Source of the DNA: UBA5336 sp964412785 | GTDB lineage: Bacteria; Pseudomonadota; Alphaproteobacteria; Caulobacterales; Hyphomonadaceae | NCBI GenBank assembly: GCA_964412785.1 | Contig: CAYPQD010000047.1 | Span: forward strand, 1 to 18,935 | Reading direction: 5' to 3' | DNA length: 18,935 nucleotides | In this document: one piece after another, positions 14,419 through 18,935 of the stretch | Numbering within the stretch: position 1 is the first letter of the stretch | How the letters are laid out: every line of letters begins with the position of its first letter | Program-made: the position numbers and the translations under genes | The notes under the pieces: model-generated | Databases searched by the model: none | Told to the model about the DNA's origin: nothing | The model's input: the letters and a program-made list of their open reading frames with translations, nothing else

Positions 14419-16665
14419 CTATCCCTGCACGAGGCGCGCGCCGCAGGTGTCACAGACAGTGCGCCCGTCTTCCAGCGCAAACACGGTGAAGCTGCCGCAT
14501 TCCGGGCAGGGGCTGCCGAGATAGTTCGGATCGTCAAGGGCGCCCGCAATAGTCTCGCCCGGCGTCTCGCGCCCGGCCTCCGCCTGCGCCTTCTCGGCCC
14601 GGGCCCGGTCCAGGATCACGATATTGTCCGGCAGCTGGCCGCGCGAGAAACCGCGCGAGATCAGCTGCACCGCCTCTTCCGGAAAGGGCTGGTGCGCCGT
14701 CTTCTCTATGCCGTCGCGCGCGCCGCGGCCGAGGCCGTCATGGGTCGCGTCACCAAGCTCGGCGAGATCGTCGCGGCCCAGATAGGACACCGCCAGTTCC
14801 CGGAAGATGTAGTCGAGGATCGAGGTCGCCCGGCTGATCCGGTCATTGCCGGTCACCTCGCCCGCCGGCTCGAACCGGGTAAATACGAAGGCGTCCACAT
14901 ACTCTTCCAGCGGCACGCCATACTGCAGGCCGAGCGACACCGCGATCGCGAAATTGTTCATCAGTGAGCGGAAGGCGGCGCCCTCCTTGTGCATGTCGAT
15001 GAATATCTCGCCGAGGGCGCCATCCCCGAACTCGCCGGTGTGGAGGTAGACCTTATGCCCGCCAACGCTCGCCTTCTGGATGTAGCCCTTGCGCCGGTCG
15101 GGAAGGCGGGTGCGCTGGGCCGGGATGGTGTCGCTCTCGCCCATCCCCCGCGAGCCGGCGGGCCGCTCCGCATCAAGCCGCTCGGAGAGGTGCGCCGCAA
15201 GCGCCCGCGCCTGCGCGATACGCGCCGCGACATCGTCGCGCGCTGCCCGTTCTGGGCCCGTCACATGAACCGACAGTCCTGCCCGCAGCAGGCGCGCAAC
15301 CTCCGCTGTGTCATCGGTTTCCAGGCTCACCACGGGCGGCATGTCGAGATGCGGCGCACAGGCCAGCGCCAGCGCTCCGTCTGCCTCGGTCGATGACGGC
15401 GCCCACAGGCCCGCCGCCTGAAGGGCCGCCTCGATCCGCGCCTGCTCGGCGCCGTCGAGCGCCCTTTCCGCAGCCTCGATCTCCCGGCGTGAGACCCCGA
15501 TTGCCAGGAGCAGCGCCCCGCCATCGGCCTCAAAGGCCTCCGGCGCCAGCCGCAGGTCATGGGCGATGAAGGCATCGCCGAGCACCCAGCGCGAGAACGC
15601 CGCCCGGAGGCTCAGCCCCTCGCCCAGCGCATGGCGGACCCGGTCGATCGCCTGGGCGGTGAAACCGCGCCGGCGCAGTGTGTCGCGATCGAAGCCGGCC
15701 AGTCCCTCCAGCGGGTCAGCATCCGGGCGCCTGGCAAGGCCCTGCAACGCAAGCGGGTCGATCCGCTCCAGCCCCAACGCGGCCACCGGTGACATTTCGG
15801 CGCCGGCCTCGTCGCCCCAGAGCGGGCAGGCGAGCGCTGACGCGCCGCTGCTCTCCGCGCCAAGGACCACAGCGACCCCATGCGCCAGCGGCGCCAGAGC
15901 AAGCCGCCGCCCGCGTATCACCTTGGCAGCGCGCACGGGCTTCAGGCCTGCCTGGTCGGCCAGCGCCTTCGGAAAGGCCGTCCCGGTCAGACCGGCGCGC
16001 ACGCGTGCGCACAATACCGCTGCCATAGCCCGGCCATCCTCGGTGTGCGCCCCCCGGCCGAGCGCCAAAACCGCGGCGCCGAGACCGGCGAGCACGAGGA
16101 CACCGCCCTCGCCCAGCGCACTGGCGACGCCCTCCAGCGCTGTATCAAGGGCCGGCGTATCGAGCCCGTCCCGGTCGATGAAGGCGGCAAGGTCCAGCGC
16201 CGCCGCCGGGGTATCGTCGTCCGGCCAGTCGCCGGCGATCAGGACGGCCCGCCCGCCGCTCGCGAGCAGGGGCGCCAGCACGTCCGCGTCGCAGTCCTTG
16301 CCAGCCCGCACAAGCCAGGCCGCCTCCAGCGTCGCGGCGGCCGCCTCGCGCAGGCGACGCGCCGCTGCGGCCGGCCCGCCCGGCTGACGCAGGGCATCCT
16401 CGATCAGGGTTTCCGGCACGCCGGCGATGAGCGCGTGGGCGATGTCATCATTGCGCGGCGCCTCACCGAGCCCGTCCAGCATGTCGGCGAGTGCGAGGCG
16501 GCCGGAAACCTCAATCCGCGCCGCGCTGGCCCGTTCGGTTGCCGCCGCTGCCGTCTCAGGCGCCAGCATCATCGCACCACCAACCGGCAGCCCGGTCAGC
16601 GCACTGAGCGCCATCACCGCGCTCAACGGCCCGCGCGGACCGCCCCTATCACTATCCATCACCAT
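14419..16665 (-). CDS. NrdJ-derived pseudoenzyme: degenerate class II ribonucleotide reductase with TSCPD C-terminal domain
   Basis: 748 aa from ATG 16665, chosen because GGAGGG sits 6 bases upstream; GTG 16725 would add 20 residues. Residues 521-631 match the C-terminal TSCPD-type region of alphaproteobacterial NrdJ nearly throughout: LPDRRKGYIQKASVGGHKVY, then GEIFIDMHKEGAAFR, SLGLQYGVPLEEYVDAF, FTRFEPAG and ATSILDYIFRELAVSYL. A zinc-ribbon-like end follows (CPEC at 720/723, CDTC at 738/741). Upstream, diverged traces keep NrdJ order: GLGAAVLALG...DGRAMAAVL (195-218), RRRGFTAQAIDRVRHAL (331-347), RWVLGDAF (359-366) and IGVSRREIEAAERALDG. The Asn-x-Cys-x-Glu active-site motif is absent; only Cys125, 219, 280 and 436 occur before the zinc ribbon. 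It is much shorter than NrdJ (about 1,200 aa as I recall). Catalysis is therefore unlikely; a regulatory or binding role is inferred. Confidence 0.8.
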   Translation of the reverse strand: MVMDSDRGGPRGPLSAVMALSALTGLPVGGAMMLAPETAAAATERASAARIEVSGRLALADMLDGLGEAPRNDDIAHALIAGVPETLIEDALRQPGGPAAAARRLREAAAATLEAAWLVRAGKDCDADVLAPLLASGGRAVLIAGDWPDDDTPAAALDLAAFIDRDGLDTPALDTALEGVASALGEGGVLVLAGLGAAVLALGRGAHTEDGRAMAAVLCARVRAGLTGTAFPKALADQAGLKPVRAAKVIRGRRLALAPLAHGVAVVLGAESSGASALACPLWGDEAGAEMSPVAALGLERIDPLALQGLARRPDADPLEGLAGFDRDTLRRRGFTAQAIDRVRHALGEGLSLRAAFSRWVLGDAFIAHDLRLAPEAFEADGGALLLAIGVSRREIEAAERALDGAEQARIEAALQAAGLWAPSSTEADGALALACAPHLDMPPVVSLETDDTAEVARLLRAGLSVHVTGPERAARDDVAARIAQARALAAHLSERLDAERPAGSRGMGESDTIPAQRTRLPDRRKGYIQKASVGGHKVYLHTGEFGDGALGEIFIDMHKEGAAFRSLMNNFAIAVSLGLQYGVPLEEYVDAFVFTRFEPAGEVTGNDRISRATSILDYIFRELAVSYLGRDDLAELGDATHDGLGRGARDGIEKTAHQPFPEEAVQLISRGFSRGQLPDNIVILDRARAEKAQAEAGRETPGETIAGALDDPNYLGSPCPECGSFTVFALEDGRTVCDTCGARLVQG

Positions 16666-16688
16666 GCCGGGCCCTCCGGACTGATTCG

Positions 16689-16694
16689 TATAAT
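16689..16694 (+). promoter_or_regulatory. Perfect TATAAT in the divergent spacer; possible -10 element
   Basis: TATAAT is an exact -10 hexamer in a GC-rich 267-base spacer (16666-16932) between the divergent NrdJ-like gene and the NDUFA12-like gene. ATGCCG (16664-16669) could be a poor -35 at 19-base spacing. On the other strand the same pocket reads AATTATACG and could serve as -10 for the NrdJ-like gene. If used for the plus-strand operon, the leader would be over 200 bases. I see no other gene in this spacer. Confidence 0.25.
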
Positions 16695-16932
16695 TGGAAG
16701 CGTGACCGGACTCGCCCCCGGCCACAAGCCATCAGGCCATGTCGAACCCGGGGTCGATGAGCCGCGCCGCTGCCCCCGCGTCGCCAGCGCCGGGCAGCGT
16801 GTCGTTCCCCTCGCTGCCATCAAGGATGGCCCTCGACCAAGTGGGATCGTGCAGCGAGCCGCACACCGCCCCCTTTCCCTTCGGCCCGGTGCGCGCCATA
16901 CTCACACTGGAACTCAGGCAGGACACGTGCCC

Positions 16933-17325
16933 ATGGTCATGAAGCTCTTCACCTGGTGGAACGGCGCCACCATCGGCACCCTGTTCGACCTGTTCCGCCG
17001 CGCCCGTGAGGTCGGTCGCGACGACTATGGGAACCGCTATTTCGAGGAGCGCAAGGCCTCCTTCGAGGGCCGGCCACGGCGCTATGTGATTTATCGCGGC
17101 CTCGCAGAACCCTCGAAAGTGCCGCCGGACTGGTTCGGCTGGCTTCACCACACCCTGAAGGAGCCGCCGACCGAGGCGCCATTGCCACGCCGGACCTGGG
17201 AGACCGACCACACCCCGAACATGACCGGCACGGTGTTCGCAACCCGGCCCAGGGGCGCCCTGTCGAACAAGGGCGAACGCCAGGCGTCCTATGCCGATTA
17301 TGATAGCTGGAGTCCCGATGCGTGA
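16933..17325 (+). CDS. NADH:ubiquinone oxidoreductase NDUFA12-like subunit
   Basis: Bacterial homologue of the NDUFA12 (B17.2) accessory subunit, on the matrix/cytoplasmic side of complex I in alphaproteobacteria. 130 aa, the usual size. Hallmarks: FTWWNGATIGTLF near the N-terminus, VGRDDYGNRYFEER, RRYVIYRG, VPPDWFGWLHH and a C-terminal tail with the WETDHTPNMTGT motif. ATG 16933 has AGGA 9 bases upstream; a second ATG at 16939 is less well placed. The stop overlaps the mlaD-like start by 8 bases. The complex I core genes are not in this window. Confidence 0.95.
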   Translation: MVMKLFTWWNGATIGTLFDLFRRAREVGRDDYGNRYFEERKASFEGRPRRYVIYRGLAEPSKVPPDWFGWLHHTLKEPPTEAPLPRRTWETDHTPNMTGTVFATRPRGALSNKGERQASYADYDSWSPDA

Positions 17326-17803
17326 ATCGCTGGTAGAGACACTGATCGGCGCGGCCGTTGCACTGGTCGCTGCAGGTTTTCTCTGGTTCGCCCTGTCGAC
17401 GACAGGTGCCGCGTCCGGAAGCGGTGACCGCTATGATGTCACGGCTCGCTTCAATAATGTCAGCGGCATTGCCCGCGGGACCGATGTCCGTCTCGCCGGC
17501 ATGAAGGTCGGCGTCGTCAAGGCGATTGACGCTGATTACAACACCTATGAAGCCGTCCTGACCCTCGGGATCGATACGGGTGTCCCCCTTCCGGACGACA
17601 CCGATGCGCGCGTCGTGACCGACGGCCTGCTCGGCGACAGCTATCTGGCTCTCGAACCGGGCGGCAGCGTTGAGACGATCGCCACCGACGGCACTGGCGT
17701 CATCCTCTATACCCGTGGCTCGGTCGACCTTATCACCCTGCTCGGCTCGCTCGCCGGCGGCGGCGGTAATGAGAGCAATTCAGGCGAAGGCTATCGGGAA
17801 TGA
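17318..17803 (+). CDS. mlaD: MlaD-family (MCE domain) lipid-transport protein
   Basis: 161 aa from ATG 17318, with GGAG 5 bases upstream. One N-terminal membrane helix (about 9-27) is followed by a single MCE domain (about 38-115): YDVTARFNNVSGIARGTDVR, then LAGMKVGVVKAI and GLLGDSYLALEPGG. MlaD proteins form a periplasmic hexameric ring on the MlaFEB transporter that moves phospholipids between the membranes. The transporter genes (mlaE, mlaF) are not adjacent. The C-terminal tail is short and glycine-rich. It overlaps both neighbours (8 bases upstream, 4 bases ATGA downstream), so it is translationally coupled in this operon. Confidence 0.9.
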   Translation: MRESLVETLIGAAVALVAAGFLWFALSTTGAASGSGDRYDVTARFNNVSGIARGTDVRLAGMKVGVVKAIDADYNTYEAVLTLGIDTGVPLPDDTDARVVTDGLLGDSYLALEPGGSVETIATDGTGVILYTRGSVDLITLLGSLAGGGGNESNSGEGYRE

Positions 17804-18306
17804 CACGCGCCCTCCCGATTGCCCTTGCCGGCCTGGCGCTGATCGGCGGGACTGCTGTCGCAGCGGCAAGGGAGCGTACCTATGAGCAGCACGACGTCGC
17901 CACCCTGCGCGCGCTCGACAAGATCAACGGGCGCTCCACCGACCTGCAGGTGCGCGTCGGTGCCCCCTTTGCCTTCGGCTCGCTACAGGTCACGCTGGAA
18001 GTCTGTTTTCAGACCCCGCCCGACGAGCCGCCGGAAAGCGCCGCCTTCCTGAAGATCGTCGAGGTCGATCCGATCGAAGCGGCCACCCCCGGCGCGCGCC
18101 GCAAGCGCGGCGAAGATGGCGCGCTGTTCTCCGGCTGGATGTTCGCCTCCTCGCCGGGCCTCAGCGCGCTGGAGCATCCGATCTACGACATCTGGGTAAT
18201 CCGCTGCAGGAAACCCGACCCGGTGGCCGTCGCCGAGATTGCCGGCGAGGCCGAAGCGGCGGCGCGTGCCGCCGAAGCCGGCGCGCCGCTGACCGATATC
18301 GACTGA
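17800..18306 (+). CDS. DUF2155 periplasmic protein
   Basis: 168 aa. A signal peptide (hydrophobic 5-23, likely cut near AVAAA-R) precedes the alphaproteobacterial DUF2155 domain: LRALDKINGRSTDLQVRVG, FGSLQVTLEVCFQTPPDEPP, LFSGWMFASSPGLSALEHP and IYDIWVIRC. Two conserved-looking cysteines (VCFQT and IRCRK) could pair in the periplasm. The C-terminus is an Ala/Glu-rich helix. The start overlaps the mlaD stop (ATGA). Function is unknown. As I recall, DUF2155 genes often neighbour NDUFA12 genes in alphaproteobacteria, which fits this arrangement. Confidence 0.92.
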   Translation: MTRALPIALAGLALIGGTAVAAARERTYEQHDVATLRALDKINGRSTDLQVRVGAPFAFGSLQVTLEVCFQTPPDEPPESAAFLKIVEVDPIEAATPGARRKRGEDGALFSGWMFASSPGLSALEHPIYDIWVIRCRKPDPVAVAEIAGEAEAAARAAEAGAPLTDID

Positions 18307-18338
18307 GCGGGGACGCGCGCGGCGGTCAGGGGGGAAGG

Positions 18339-18884
18339 ATGAACACGGCGAAAGGCACTGTTCTTCTCCTGGCGGCAGCGCTGCTCGCATCGTGCGGCGG
18401 GCCGTCGCGTCAGGATTATGCCGAGCTCATCGCCCTGGAAGTCCCGGAACTGGGCGACATCGACGTCATCCGGACCGCGCCGACCGGCACGGGCTGGACC
18501 CGCATGGAGGGGAGAGCGGTCCTGACAGAGGACCTGATCGACCGGCTGGACCCCTCAGACATCGCCGGGCTGTGCGGCGCAGGACTTGCCGGGACACGCG
18601 CGGCGGTGGGTGATCTTGCCATCGTGGAACTCGTCGCCGGCTCGGGCACGCCCGTCGTCTTCAGCTACGAGACCGTGCCGGAGCGCGCCGAAGCGGGTGA
18701 AGACCCCGAGCGGATCACCGCGGGCGGCTGGACCACCGGCACGTGCGGCGGCGACTACCGCTTGCAAGACGAGGCCAACCGCGCCCGCGGCTTCCGCCGC
18801 TCCTGGTATACAAGCCTCGAAGGCGCGGTGTTCACAGGCACGCCGGAGTTCGACGCGGTCTGCGAGGCTGCCCGCGCGCGTTAG
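18339..18884 (+). CDS. Predicted lipoprotein, unknown function
   Basis: 181 aa. The signal peptide ends in lipobox LLASC (lipidated Cys19, followed by Gly-Gly). The mature protein is acidic, with three further cysteines (in GLCGAGL, TGTCGGDY and DAVCEAA), and contains a WTRMEGRAVLTEDLIDRL stretch and a C-terminal TPEFDAVCEAARAR helix. No family recognised. GGGGGGAAGG immediately upstream of ATG 18339 is a strong ribosome site, and only 32 bases separate it from the DUF2155 gene, so it is probably the last gene of that operon. Confidence 0.7.
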   Translation: MNTAKGTVLLLAAALLASCGGPSRQDYAELIALEVPELGDIDVIRTAPTGTGWTRMEGRAVLTEDLIDRLDPSDIAGLCGAGLAGTRAAVGDLAIVELVAGSGTPVVFSYETVPERAEAGEDPERITAGGWTTGTCGGDYRLQDEANRARGFRRSWYTSLEGAVFTGTPEFDAVCEAARAR

Positions 18885-18935
18885 GGCAGGTTCCGACCAA
18901 ATTGACCCACTTGGCCGCTTGGATTTTTCGTCAGG
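18885..18935 (+). other. Short downstream flank, nothing recognised
   Basis: Fifty-one bases after the last stop. TTGACC at 18902-18907 resembles a -35 box, but no credible -10 lies at the right distance before the window ends, and no hairpin terminator is visible. Confidence 0.3.

Noticed and set aside
15566..16387. Plus-strand 273-codon open frame inside the NrdJ-like gene
   Set aside because: The translation is Ser/Arg/Pro/Ala low-complexity, typical of the opposite strand of a GC-rich gene.
14419..16665. NrdJ-like gene as a functional ribonucleotide reductase
   Set aside because: It is several hundred residues shorter than NrdJ, and no Asn-x-Cys-x-Glu motif exists anywhere in the protein.
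14419..16665. NrdJ-like gene as a decaying pseudogene
   Set aside because: There is no frameshift or internal stop in about 750 codons, the ribosome site is good, and the C-terminal domain is nearly canonical, so selection appears to maintain it.
15880..16932. Long upstream extension of the NDUFA12-like frame
   Set aside because: The open frame runs back over the antisense of the NrdJ-like gene. NDUFA12 homology begins exactly at ATG 16933, so the upstream part is a shadow frame.

Overview
The window is GC-rich (by eye roughly two-thirds G+C), densely packed, and reads as an ordinary chromosomal segment of an alphaproteobacterium, most likely near Caulobacterales/Maricaulales/Hyphomonadales. 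The lineage call rests on the gene content: a bacterial NDUFA12-type complex I subunit next to a DUF2155 protein and an MCE (MlaD-like) protein, a GatCAB amidotransferase, and a protein carrying the C-terminal region of the B12-dependent ribonucleotide reductase NrdJ. No transposases, tRNAs, rRNAs, CRISPR arrays or phage genes were seen.

Layout. (1) 1-118 is the tail of an unrecognised plus-strand gene, closed by a strong intrinsic terminator at 145-173. A perfect hairpin at 206-233 follows. (2) 233-4115 (+) carries type II secretion genes gspE, gspF, gspG and gspH. (3) 4119-7968 (-) carries the rest of the type II cluster, transcribed towards the first half: gspJ, gspK, gspL, gspM and a small GspC/GspN-like protein. 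gatB (7937-9421, -) lies directly upstream and overlaps gspJ, so it may drive this half. The two halves converge with only 3 bp between their stop codons. GspI and the secretin GspD are not in the window. (4) 9512-11353 holds a membrane-anchored thioredoxin-like protein (-), an LprI-like four-cysteine protein (+) and two small membrane proteins of unknown function (+ and -) whose stop codons overlap in a TTAA. (5) 11394-13829 (-) holds gatA and gatC, separated by a plus-strand DUF6491-like lipoprotein gene. ruvX (+) diverges from gatC. (6) 14419-16665 (-) encodes a large protein that I read as a diverged, catalytically dead NrdJ paralogue. (7) 16933-18306 (+) is a tight operon of the NDUFA12-like subunit, an MlaD-like protein and a DUF2155 protein. 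A lipoprotein of unknown function (18339-18884) follows.

How the genes work together. GspE (ATPase), GspF and GspL/GspM (inner-membrane platform), GspG/H/J/K (pseudopilus) and the GspC-like connector form most of a type II secretion machine. GatA, GatB and GatC form the amidotransferase that makes Gln-tRNA(Gln) and/or Asn-tRNA(Asn). RuvX is a YqgF-family nuclease-like protein of 16S rRNA maturation. The NDUFA12-like protein belongs to complex I, and the MlaD-like protein to envelope lipid transport. The most unusual item is the NrdJ-like protein: it keeps the TSCPD-type C-terminal region, but its catalytic-core remnant is shortened and has no Asn-x-Cys-x-Glu active-site motif. All family calls come from reading motifs, without database searches.
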